DNA of 64,000 nt from Ricordea florida (taxonomy: Eukaryota; Cnidaria; Anthozoa; Corallimorpharia; Ricordeidae): assembly GCA_949710005.1 (NCBI GenBank), contig OX453274.1, forward strand, positions 17,180,120 to 17,244,119, written 5' to 3'. This document shows positions 35,201-48,600 of the stretch, one piece after another. Under the pieces are notes generated by a model. That model had not been told where the DNA came from, did no database searches, and saw nothing but the letters and a program-made list of their open reading frames with translations. A program made the position numbers and the translations under genes. Numbering within the stretch: position 1 is the first letter of the stretch; each line of letters starts with the position of its first letter.

Positions 35201-38200
35201 GGCCAGTGGCCCATGTCGGGTCCCGCAAGCCATTGACGTGATTCTGCTGATGTGATATGCTTTATTTGGACGTTGGTGAAGACGTCCCAGAATTTGGTCT
35301 GGAAGTTGCCGGTAGGTGTTGTACCGGGAACTTTTATGTTAATCTTGTTGCTTTTCCGGACGGTAATTTATTCGCTGCGATTTAAGGTTATAGGACCTTC
35401 AGTACTGTTTTGAGCCAGCGGTTTTCGCCATTTGCACCCATCATTCCTTGTGCGGATTGAAGAACCATGTGCTTTTTAAAAAAAGTGGCGTCGATGTGTT
35501 ATAGCGCTTGTATTTTCACCCGAAATTTTCGTTCAAGTTTGTCTTAATTTACACAGGACGGTGTCGATGTTCAGAACGGCAGAGAGCGAACAACAACGTA
35601 TGTATAAACAGTGTAAAGTTTAGTTTCTCTCGCTTTGTGTCATTACAAAACGCATTTTTTGTAATTTTGTCACCCAGGTTTTACCTAGACATCTAAGAAT
35701 AAAATGGAGTTGAAACGTCTGTTGTGTGCCTTGGATCGATGCCGACACAGGTGTCACATACACGTCCTGGGTGATGAGCATTTGCTTAAGGGCTGGTGGG
35801 TTTTCATCGAATGATCTAGGCGGGACCCTGAGTCTAGGTGACGGATTGAGCTGAAGCTCCAGTGCGAAGCCAGGTTCAAGCCCCAACGCTGTAAGCATTT
35901 TTTCGGAGTAGTAGACCCCTTTTCGTGCTCTCCCATCGCTATCAAAGACCTCCGATTCTACCGGGCCGTCGACGAAGACTGGATGGACATTGCCGCCGCT
36001 CTCATGTTCCAACGCGAATCGTTTGGTGTCTGCATTGGGGAAGCGCTTTTTCAGCCTTTGCCACGCGGCTTTATCCCCTGGGGGGGGAGTGGACATGTTG
36101 TCGTTCAACTGAACTATGCTGTCGTTTCCCTATATATTTCCTCTTCTAAAATGGTGGTGCTTATGATCGACGCCCCCTCTAGTAGCCATACAGTCTACCT
36201 CGAGAAACCACTCGTGGCCCCGCGTTTCGTATCCGTCCTCTCGTGTACTCTCTATAACTCGTGGCATAATCTCAGAAGTCGGGGACACATGTCATTCAAG
36301 AAAAATGGAGTAGTGCGTCAGAGTACCGATTTGGAGCCTGCTTACTACACACCCGAAAATCTGTCAAGGGCGTTGGAGGAAGCGTTCGATTTGGAACATC
36401 GCATGAGAGTTCGCAATCATTCTCCATCCGGCGGGATTACGATCGAAAATACACAGAACGCTGACATTTTGAAAATCAGTCGTGAACTTGCAGCCCTCTT
36501 AGGCACGAGTACGTACCACAATACAGAGATCGCCAAAATTTCTGTCCCACGATTGACTTCCCCCAGCACATACTACGTTTACTGCGACATCCTAGAGCCC
36601 GAACAAGCACTCTATAATGGCAGGCCCTCTTCCCTCTTGGCCCAAATAGATAAACGAGGCAGACCCTACGAAAAGTTAACTTACCGCCAAAGCGAGGGAC
36701 TGTCGGCAATACTCCACGCGTGTAAGCCATCGCAATATATTCACGCAATGACTCTAACCGTGAAAGACGGAAACGGCGTGTTGTTTGACTTTAACGGCTT
36801 TCCGTTACGATTCCTATTAAAGTTTTCACCCTAGTATTGCAGTAAGTGACGTGCAACCCACCGCTCTACCCCTATACCCAGCGATCCCCCAGGCAGACCC
36901 TGACGCGACAAGCTTTCGGCTTCAGAAAATCTGTGACAGCCAAGCGGCTGTCGAAAATGAGATCAAACACTATAAGCAGATCTCAAAAAGGTACAAACGA
37001 GCACACACCATCGCTCACACTGCTGCAGTGACCACGGACGGCCTTTCGGTACTGTTGTCTGGGTCAAGCCTCGCTATTTCCCTCACCGGATTCGGTTTGA
37101 TTGTGGGCGGACCGCTGGCCGGTGTCTCTGCCGTATTTGGCCGCTGGGTCTGGGTCGTAAGGTCTCGAAACACGAGAAAACAGTCACGCTGACTTCTAGC
37201 AAGCAAAACTCCGTAAGCGAATTCGTTTCGAAAGCACTGACCGACGGCAAAGGGTCGGATCTCGAGTTCGGTCTGGTCTTGCGTGAGCTAGAAAAATACC
37301 AGACGTTCAAAGCAAAACTGCGTGTTGTCAGCGTTCCGAGCGAGAAAGTCGCAGCAAAAAAAGCCAGCGATCGCGAGGAAATAAAGAAAGAGCTTCGGGA
37401 GGAAGTACGAAAAAAGCTAGGCAGTCTCGCGTTAGACTAAGCGTTCGATTCGAGAGAAACGAGACGGGCTTCGCTCTATGCGTGGCAATAGAGGCCTCGC
37501 GGTCGTCGATGCCGTCGACATAACCCCTGTCAACTGGTTCACTCTTTTTGATGGCCTTCTCTTAATTTTGGTCCGTTGTGACGTAACGGCACAGCTGTGC
37601 CGCTCATGTTAATTTCTAACTTCGGTCCGTGTTTTGAACAAACGGTCCGAGGTAGTCATGCGTTGTAGTGATGGCGACGAAAAACAACTATCGTAGGCTC
37701 GAGCACCTTAAACTGTCAGGCAAAGAAATCGACGAGATTTACGAAGGTTTCACCGATAGCTCGGGCAAACGGGTATATGACTCGTTTGTCGATACCGCGG
37801 TCAATCTAGTTTCGTGGTGCTTTGGCAATCCCGTGGATCGCGATATAGTAATCGGAGCTCTGAAATCCAAACAGTTCATGCGTTTAATCTTCTAGTTAGT
37901 GTTCCCCCTCCGAAAATTCGTTCAGGCGGAATTTGCGAAAATGAAAAGGACCCATAGCACCTCGGTTGCCTCGGAGGCCCGAAGGCAGTTCCATCTGACG
38001 ACGATAAAAGAAAGGGTCCGTTATGACGTAACGGCACAGCTGTGCCGCTCTAGGTTGCCGCGGGGTAATCAACTAGGGCCCGCCAGGGGGGAGGGCGGAC
38101 CCTACTTTGAGAAAAACCCCCGTTTTCGGAAATACGACTGGGGGCCTCGGCGGGGGCTGGGGGGCTCCTAAATAGGGTTTCGATTCATGGTAGCAATTAA

Positions 38201-41200
38201 ATAGGCTGTAAGAACAAGCCTCACATTCTTTAAACTCAGCTTCTGGAGTGATCAAGTCTTCATTTTATATTATGCTCCATATGTAATTTCCTTCATGGCA
38301 TACTTAGGACTCAGATTAGTGTAGCTACGGTGAGTTAATAGTAGCTCATAATAACTGTTTATTGGAATGGGCTCTTGTTATTAACTTAAATTAAAAAATA
38401 GAGGGTACTTTGCAGCTTAATTAGTGTCAACATAACAACATTGCTTAGTACATTTTTATGAAAAACCTTCTTCAACTGAATTATACAGAGATGTTTGACA
38501 GTCACTCGAACACTTGACAGTTTATTGTTATTGCAAGCAATCATGGAATCATAAACAATTTTTGACAACTGATTATCTTTAACAACCTTTTCGTCCTACC
38601 CGCCTTATTTCATGGAGTATATGCCGGAGTATTGCGATGCTAAATGACGGCATCGTAAAACGACTCATGGCACCTGAAGTTACACTGATTAAAATTGGCT
38701 TTCAAGTACGCCATAAATACTGTCAAATATTTTCAAAGAATTGACTATGGGGACAAAAGAAATATCGATCAGAGTACCAGTAGGGAAGGTGGACATCGTT
38801 CATATTTGCAATCTTACACGCACAAAAAAAACGAACTTAAAAACGGAAAAACCGGACGGATTTCTAAATTAGTTACTAATTGTAACCCATGCAGATATCT
38901 TTAATAATATTTTTGTATACCGATCGCCTTTAAGGGACTTTTGCGTGGTACCTAACAGCTTGCCACACTGACTATATTAGTTTCGTTTCCTTTCCATTGC
39001 AGAAGAACATGTTCGCGATGCAAAGACTCTACAGCCATGGTAAATTGTTTCAGGCCATGTTTATATACAACTAATTTGGAATGGTAAATTCAACAAATAT
39101 GCAAAGAGTCCCTGATAAAATAACTGTACGAGCAGCTATGTTGGATGTAGGGACTGCTGTAAATAAGAACTCTTTGTTTATTCCCTAGCTATGTGCTGAA
39201 ATTAACTTTCTTTTAGGTTTTGTCCTTGCAGTACTCTGTTCAAACAGAATCTTAAATTCAGAATTTTTCTCCCGGGCAATGTTTGAGTCTCAGGCCTTAG
39301 CGCTGGAAAACACACTCCACTACAACTGAAAATAGATATCAGACTACATGAAGTTTTCAAGTAGAATCTGTTGTGATAAATATGGAATAAACAAAGATGA
39401 TATGGACTCGAATAAAGTTGGTCTCACTTTACAGAATCCCTTAAGGATAGAGACTGGAAGAGGGGCAAAGCCTGACAACGCAACTTACGAAATTCCAACC
39501 AAAGGAGATTACATGCCGCTTCACCCTTCAACAAGAAGCTGGGAAATAAAACGTGAACAAGTCAATATTGTTAAAGTTATCGGTAAAGGAGCATTTTCTC
39601 AAGTTGCCAAGGCAACTGCTTGGAACATAAGTGGGAATCATCAGAAAACAACAGTGGCGGTAAAAATGTTAAAAGGTACATGTACATGAAATACCGATTC
39701 TTTGTCTCTGATATTACCTTGGTTTCGTCAATTCATTAGCTTAATACACAAAACATTAAAAACTCACTCCGATCATATCTGCATTGTCACGTTTATCAAC
39801 AGCTGTTCCTTCTTCCCTACTACCCAAAATCGCCTTTAAAAATTTCTTAATACACCTTTTCTTCAGCTCTCTGTTTGCTGATTCTGAATATGTAAGACAA
39901 GGTCCTTGATGTTCTACGTGATTTTCCTTTAATGTTGTTTCTGCCTACCAAAGTTTATTTTTTCCAAGATACGCTTTAGGTAAATATATTTTATTTTATT
40001 TTATTTTATTTCAAGTTATTTTATCTGTTGATCAGCGGATGCTCCTGAGTCAGACAGAAAGGACCTATTGTCAGAACTGGAATTCATGAAAAACCTGAAG
40101 CCTCATCCTCATGTTATCAAGTTCATTGGCTGCGTAACAGAATCTGGTAAGTTGACTCTGATGATGAATTGAGAAACAACACACAATCTGATACTTGACA
40201 AACAGTCAATCATCGGCCCTTTAACAATTGATGCATTAAGTGTTGCAGAAAAATCTTCTCTCGATTTAATGTTGGTTTCAGATCCATTGCTCGTTCTCAT
40301 TGAGTATGTGCCGTACGGTGATCTGCTGGGCTACTTGAGGAAGAGTCGAGGGCTCAATGACACCTATTTTAAAGACCCGGATGTAAAGCCACAAACGAGT
40401 TTAACAGCTGAGCAGCTTTTGAAGTTTGCCTGGCAAATTGCTGATGGAATGTGTTATTTATCCTCCAGAAAGGTATATAAATAACTAATGATGACCATGT
40501 CACTTATTGCTTTACTTATAAACCGTTAATACCTAAAGGTCTATCGCGTCACGTTAAGAAAATGTAAGGCACAAAACGATTTACTTGTGTCCATTACTCT
40601 GGTCAAGTTCACTTCTCTGCCTAATTCATACCACACAGAATGCTTACGTTAATTAACACAACCCATAGTATAGGTGAGTTGGCGTTTTTCCCTCCTCTCT
40701 GCATTTAGTAGTGGCTATTACTAGTCTTGCTGGTAATTTAAAGAGTCATAAATGTGGTACTTTCATGTATTTCCTTCTCCATTCCTGCCTTTCCCCGGAG
40801 AAAGTTCTTCAATATAAATCATGTTGCAGAAAGGAGAATTTAAGTATCTAGACCATGTATCTTACTCTGTGAACGTTTATGTGCATGAAGCATCATCCAT
40901 CTTGCAATTACTCCTAGGTGAAGTTGACGGCTTTATACGGACTATGAGAAATATAAGAACAACGAATTTAATTTATGAACACTCTTCTATAGATAATCCA
41001 TCGAGACTTAGCAGCCCGGAATGTTCTTGTTGGTGAAGGTGAGAAGTGTAAAGTGACTGATTTTGGAATGTCAAGAGATGTAGAGCAGGACGACATTTAC
41101 ACCAGGAAGAGTAGGGTAAATCAATACTTGATTCCTTAAAGTTCATCGGATAAAAACCACTAAGTAACCGAAGGTGAGGTCATTACAGGGAAATGTCGGA

Positions 41201-42430
41201 CAAGGGCTTGATTTATTGACCGAGCGATAACGAGCTTAATACGTCAAACCCGAAGTCTGAGATTTCCTTGTAATGACCGAAAGGACAAGGTAAATAAGTT
41301 ATTTATTATAATGCTTTTTTGGCACTGGAAAAAACGAAAGGGTTTTTCAATACCCGCTTGCGCGCCCAAGAGGTCACTCGGGGTCATGTTCACTGCACCG
41401 AAACACGCCTGACCATGCGATCGAAACCAGAAGTGACAGAAGAAACAGTTTTTTAAACAGTTTCTTTTTTTTACTTACATAATATCCGGTCATTGTAAGA
41501 GAATCTTGCCCGCTCAACAGCCAATCCGAGCGCGCGTACTATTGTAGCCTTATAATAAAGTTCAGTATTAATTCAAATTATCTTTGTTTCCTCTTTATTT
41601 TTAGGGCCGTCTGCCAGTAAAGTGGACAGCGTACGAGGCTCTGTTGTATGGAACGTACACTACACAGAGTGACGTGTGAGTATTTTGCACTATTTTGCCT
41701 TTATTCTTTATCCGTATAGAGCCTTTTATCTGTGCCCGCTTTATTTAATGCGGAATGTACAGAAATACATGCTAAAAGCCACACTTTAGTATATTATCGA
41801 TTTATGCTAATTATGCAAAATTCAAGGTCACATGACACCCTTAAGCTAGTCTGACAACATTGTCATCATGTTTTTTTGAAATCTGCACATGATTAGCTTT
41901 AATTTGATATATAGTGGCCTTTGTCACACCAAGTGGTAACGATCCGTCATTTTTAGCTACTTGGCCCATGGACTAACAAAAGTTTGAATATTATTTGGTT
42001 TTGTGCATTTTGGAAAAACAATCACAAGATCAAGAAAATGCTATCTTATTTTAACGGAAACCGATTTCCAGCTCAATTTCAGATATAATAATAGAGGGCA
42101 AAATTACTGAATGCTGATTGGTCAATGCAGAGAGTATTTTTTCTTAAATTTTGCTTGTGAAGAGGGCAAAATTACTCGCTTACGATTGGTCCTCAGGTTG
42201 CATAGCAATAGAAAATGGGTAAGTCAAACGAGTTGATTAAGTAAGTTATACCACCGTAAGGTAAAAGGGAGGTGCTGACGTTTCGAGCGTTAGCCCTTCG
42301 TCGGAGCGAATGAGAGGATTGTGGGTTACGTTCAATTTATATAGAGAAGTTTGGAGCCATGCTATTGGTGGTTCCACCAAAAGAATGGCTCCAAACTTCT
42401 CTAAAATTCTTTTGTAACAATGGCGTTTCT

Positions 42431-42465
<35 letters not shown>

Positions 42466-42647
42466 CAAAAGACAAGAGCGAAAATGAAAACAAGAAGAGT
42501 GGGCGAATAAAAGAAACTTCCAAGCAAATTTAGAAGAGTCTGAGGGCTTCGGATTAATTAGTGACTGATTAATCAAGAGCGCAGTAATTCAGTAATTTTC
42601 CCCTCTATTTCATTAACAAGTAATCGCAATGGGCCCTCGTAAAATTT

Positions 42648-42680
<33 letters not shown>

Positions 42681-45616
42681 TGAAATTTCAGCAATTTCTG
42701 AAAACGCACATGATATTAATCCTTAATTTTACTCGGCCCCATGCGATTACCTATACAAGTCATAATGTTGCATTTAACACCTCTTCTCTGCATTAACAAT
42801 TCGTTTATAGTAATTTTGTATTGCTAAGTCTCATCAATAATCATTACGAAAGGCTGAACCTGATATTGTAGATTATTGTTTTTACCACAATTGCTTCTAA
42901 TCTTGCAATCTGATTGGCTAATTTGCCGTTGTCGATAAGAGTCCAGACAACGCTTCTCGCGTCAATGTGTCACGTAATGCAATAGCTTATCAGAAACGCT
43001 CATTTTGGAAAGAAAAAGCAATCAGATAGCGCGAAAGTTATAGAAAACGCTTGCTCTTTCTTTTTGTCACGATCTTGGTATGGCTCTAAAACAACATTTT
43101 CTTTGACGTTGATATTGTGGTAAAAAACAAATCGAATGTGGTTAAGCGTTGTCTGTACTCTTATCGACAACGATATGAGTCATCAGAGTGGTCAAAATTT
43201 GTTGTGGACTCACTTGGCGGCATGCGCCTCGTGAGTCGACAACATTTTGACCACTGTGATGACGCATACCCGTTGCCGATAAGAGTACAGACAACGGTAA
43301 ACCACACTCGATTTGTTAAATTGAGAATAAGGTCTGCGTTATCTGCCGCCGAAGCTGTGGGCTGTGGCAGATAACATATACTTGATAGGTTACATCATAG
43401 GAAAACTGAATTTAACACTTGTTTTCATCTGCGGATTGTCCACAATAACTGACACATAACTAAAGAACGATAATGCCTTTTTGTATATTTGAATCATTAT
43501 TTTGAAAGAGAATATTTATCTTGTCTCTTATATAGTACCAGAGCTTTAATCGACTGCGACTAAACCCGATACTAAATACAGAAGCAGCTACAAAGTATTT
43601 CATTAACTATTATGAAGTACCCGGACTGCCGAAAATTATCTGTATGCTCTCAACCAATCAGATTCGAGGTAATGACGGTTAAATGTGATTTAGAAATAAC
43701 TACTTAAGAGCAATTCTCCGAGAAAGTGAAGCAAAGTTGACAATTAAAATTTTTAACCCCCCTTCAATTTTTGTTTGGAGGTAGGTTACCTTGGGCGATA
43801 AACAAGAACACCCATATTTGGATCAGCAGATGTATCGTTGCCATGGTAACCGCACTAGATGACGACGGCCTCAGGACTATGTTTTGAACAAAAGTTTCAC
43901 TCTCAAAAAGTAAAAAAGAGTCTGGTTCTCGGGTGCATGAGAACCAATTCAAATGAAATTCGTACAAATGGTAGAGCCACTCTTCCAGTTTATAAAATTT
44001 GCCGTTGAAATATTTCGGGGTTTTTAAAACAAGAAGAAAATGATCGTCTTACTATGTTTTCTGTCAGCCATTTAGACAAGTAGGAAAAACAAGCACAACG
44101 ATATTCGTAGTTTCTCTGAAAGTACTCTTTCCACATAAACCAAATTAGAGATTACACAGATATTGACATTTCTAAATTATATTCTGGCCGTGGGCGCTGA
44201 AGACACCGGCGGCAGATTGAAAGACATTGCAAAATTGGTAATTTTGAGGGCGCTACTATTTGGCTCAAACAGACTTTAGAGGGAGAAAATCAGCTTCAAA
44301 AGTATCTTTTATCATTTATCAGGATGCTTTCGTCGCGTGGTTCTCTCCAGTCTCTCCTTCGCTCGCTCCATTTTCTTGACCAAATCTAGCGCAGACTCTA
44401 ATCTACCGGTTACTCCCATCGAATATCCAGTTTGCCATGTTTCAGACCAGAGATGATGATACATGTAGCCCGCATACACTTGGCAGAGAATAGTTAACCA
44501 ATTCAAAACATGGTCATAATACTCGTCAAGCATTTAAATTATCAATATTATCCAACCAGAAGGTAAATTAAATGTGTCGAGATCAATGTACAAAGCAAAA
44601 GCAGACCTTTGAACAATCCAAAGTAACGTCTTTGGCTAAAATCGAGTCAGATATTGCGACAGTCGATAATCCAAGAATGGTAAATAAAATGTACGCGTGG
44701 GCCGGAAGTCCAAGAAGCACGACTGCTGACCGGATGTAACACAATGTAATGATATGTAACACCAGATGTAAGTGCGATGATATCCTCTATTAATGGGTTT
44801 GTTTTACAATGCTAATGGTGAAGAAAGTGCCCCCCCCCCCCCCGAAAAAGACGAAAACCAAAAACCCGAAGCATCAAAGAAAAATTGAACGTTGAGCAAT
44901 CTCATACACTGGGAAACTGGGAACAGGGTTAAAATGTTTGGTTGCAAGGTCTGACTCGGATTCATACGTACCACAGGGCCCCACGTTGAATTTTGTCTTT
45001 CGTTGAATAGGTACATGTGCAATCTGCATTTTTGACACGCACAGTGTGAATTTTCTTTTCTTTTTTTTTTTTTTTGCATACCTGCATAGACAGACAGAGT
45101 TCGAACGTCCAAGAGTTCTTAGAAAAAGTAACTTCCTTGTTCTCATTCAAGCCTCCACATCATTTGTCGTTAACGAAGGTCTGAACATATTTCAGTACCA
45201 CTGGATGTACTGTAGCTAAACGAAGAGATGATAAATGGTATCCTCTCTTACATAAACGTGATCCAGTTTAGTAAGGCCTGTGGACTACGGCTACCTCTAT
45301 AGAGGCAGTTGAAAGAGCTAAAATAATCATAACCGCTGTCAAATACAATGACCTGTGGTCGTTCTTGTCGTTTGTATGTGGCAAGATGCCTTCTGCACTC
45401 TCTACAGACCGCTGAAACGGAGGAAAACCACTCAAATGATTCATTTTTCAAGTAAGAGTCTTTCAAAGGTTGAATTAATTTGCTTACATCATGAAAAAAC
45501 TATGGTACGTAGCGTAAAGTATGCTTTAGAAATAATGTCTAACAACCGTCCACGCCCCTCTCCCCCCTCACACACACACACACACATACACACACACATA
45601 CACACATACATACTTA

Positions 45617-45655
<39 letters not shown>

Positions 45656-48600
45656 ATTTCTCCCTCCTAGATATTGCGTGTATACTATTTCCTTGATTGG
45701 GATCCCTCGTTCTAATAAACTCCCACTTTTAATAAGACCACCTCTATGGCATATAAAATTGAAATAAGATCCTCCCTCTATTAAGCATCTACCCTCTCCC
45801 CTCCCCTCGCCACCATATTTCACCGCCTATCTCCCTTACGTGATTATCTAAATATGCCAACATCTCAGGATAATTACTTTTATACGGAACCTCGTTACAC
45901 AGAGCCTTACGTCTGAATTATTTTTGGGGCATATTTCGCTTTATATTTTGAGATGAATATCTGTTAGAGGAAACGAGGAATTGTGTTTTTTTCCTCTGAT
46001 CCTTATCTTCCCTTCAGGAAATTTGACCATCCTTGAGATGGGCACGGGTAATTGTTTTGGAAATACAAAACCTGTTTATTAAGAAAATATAGGAAACTTT
46101 CAACGGGGATGAGTTGTCCTGTTATCTTCTTGATATACTGGGGTTGGTCTTTTACCAAGCAGCTGCGGTCCCCCTTCACTTTTGCAATCTTGTGTTGTGC
46201 CACTTCAGGTGGTACAGTTTTTGCACCGGTCCCTCCAGTAAATCCCCAGACAATCTCGGTGATGTTGACAAATGTAAAGCGAGCTTGCCACATCGTGATC
46301 AACATCAAGAAACCCTAGTAAAAATGTATGCGTTTAGGCATATCCAATACCTTGAAGCAAACAGACTTAGCAACAGCGCAAGAACAATGTACCATACACG
46401 AATATCCTTTACACAAATGCTGAGAATATGCATCATAACATAAATCTAAAAACAAGTCAAAGTCAATGAAGCTGAACCGAAGCTTGGGTGAAAATTGATC
46501 ATAATAGCTGCACCCAAAAACAAAAAGATTGTTTTATAGACTGTGAAAATGCAATTACAACTTCAGTTATCATAAACTATTCGCGACAAGAGACTGAAAA
46601 ATTCGCAGATGAAATGTTACATGTATTTACCTGCACGGCAAAGAATTAGATCCATTTCGTCGCTGATTTCATCACGGTTTATACCAAGTCCGTAGGCTTG
46701 TACGTGCCTAGAAATATCTCTTTGACATTCACTGAGTTTGATATTGTTTCCACGGCACTCACAAACATATCCTTTTTGGGATTTGAAATAGAACAACTTT
46801 CCACTGTCCCGATCAGGATATTTTCCTTCGCACGACGATATGCAAATTTCCCTTACGGTGTTTTTGATCGACGGTACAAATTTACTTCCGATCACCTCTC
46901 CCCTCACCAAGAAAACAAAAACAGCAAACAAACGAGCAATAACAACAACAACAAACAAAGAAATAAATAAATCAATGAACAGGAGGAGGAGAGGGGGATC
47001 GAAAATTCCAATTTCTTAACTTCTAATGTGTACGCTAATGCCCCAGATCAGCGACGCATCTTTCATGCAGGCCATCATAAATATCCAATAAACAATGAAT
47101 CAAAAAAATAAACAAACCCAGGAAACATGGGTGGCCTATGTGGACACACTGAAATATTAAGTTGCTTAAAACGATCGGTGAAGCGCTTTTCCATTTTGTC
47201 CTCTTCATTCACCACTGTCAAACAGTCATAAAAGTGGATCAAAAGTCGTCCTTATCCCTCTATCAATGATACATTGTACCAAAAATACCTAAAGAAGGGA
47301 CAATGCCATTTCGATAATGTCGCTTTATCTGAAGCTACAAAAACAAACAAACGAAAAGAACGAAAATTGCATTTTAAAAGTACACCGGTCAGCAGTTTTG
47401 CTTTTCGTATTTCGGTAGGTACGTGGTGTAAGCATCATATAGTGGTTCCCCGTTAGTGAATATATGGCATACATTGCTCTCCATAGCCATACACGATGCT
47501 TAGACCACGTACCTACCCGCATTTCCGGTCTACATACGTTTGCTCGTAAACAACAATTTCTTCGCTTCTCAACCATGCACCACGGAATGTACGGCTCGAT
47601 TTAGCCAAAGAGTTGATTCAGAATCGTCGCAGACATGCATTTGCTTAGCTGTGATCTTGATGCATCTATTTAACTTACTGGATGGATTGTATCGATGAAT
47701 TATTTCGATACTTGACAGAAGACTGTGTTTGACCTGTTCCACTGTTCTTTATTCGGGTTAATGCATCATCATCTGTGGTCTACAATTAGATGTTCGGTGA
47801 GACTGGCCAGCTAGATTTGACCTTTCCGCTAAAGTCTGTGCAAGATTTGGTCAAGAAAATGGAGCGAGCGAACTGAAGAAAGACACCTACTATACGACAA
47901 AAGAATCCTGAAGAAACATCTAAAAGTTGCAAGGTAGGCCTTGTTTCAATTTATATTTCGTCAAATTCTTCAACCAAAACCTAATCAAGCGAATGTAGAT
48001 AACAGATAGGATGATGGAAAATACTTCTGCAGCTGATATTTTCTATCTAAAGCCTGTTTGAGCCAAATAAGAAAGCCCTCAAAATTTCCAATTTTGCAAT
48101 TGTTTGCAACTTGTCTCGGATTTCTTCAACACCCATGGCCAAAATATAATTTTCCCCGATTAGATTCTATGATATTTAGAAACTTCAATATCTATGTAAG
48201 TTCTGCTGTTAATTTGGTTTTTTGGGAAAGAGTACTTTCGGAGAAATTTCGAATATGGTTCATCCCCCCAGGTAAACTACCTCCACACAAATCAAAGGCT
48301 CCTTCGAGCTACCTCATGGTATGTGGTAATTATCTGATTATTCCATGAATTGCTGTCCTTTCCCCAGACCATGAAGCGTTCATTCCGAATAGTTCGTTTT
48401 GTGCACTCTTGTTACGACTGATCGATTACTTGTCGTCCAAATTGGAGACATCGTCACTTTTAAGACTTTAAAACTCATTTCTTTGCCCTCGAGCATTCTT
48501 GAACACATTTCCTGTTCGTTTGCGAGATGTTCAAAAGTGTATTTTGATCAAAGATGGAGCGAAAGGAACGAAAACCCGCCTTGACAATCTTTGCGTCGGC

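Larger units (their letters stand above)
21270..38181. mobile_element. Virus-like element 2 (polinton-like-virus type), interrupted
   Basis: Short imperfect terminal inverted repeats mark the ends: GAAACCCTATTTAGGAGCCC at the left and GGGCTCCTAAATAGGGTTTC at the right. GC-rich similarity continues inward for about 50 bases (GGCGGGGGC...). Left arm (21430-23100): PolB fragment, SF1-type helicase and an unassigned gene. Right arm (32230-38060): capsid-type and virion-type genes. A LINE and an 8.4-kb transposon split it; without them it would be roughly 8.2 kb. Base composition is richer in GC than the surrounding introns. I saw no integrase. It is an endogenous, partly broken copy and is only described. 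Confidence 0.7.

Noticed and set aside
45560..45823. Coding frames over the CA repeat
   Set aside because: They are translations of a microsatellite (Thr/His and Val/Cys runs).
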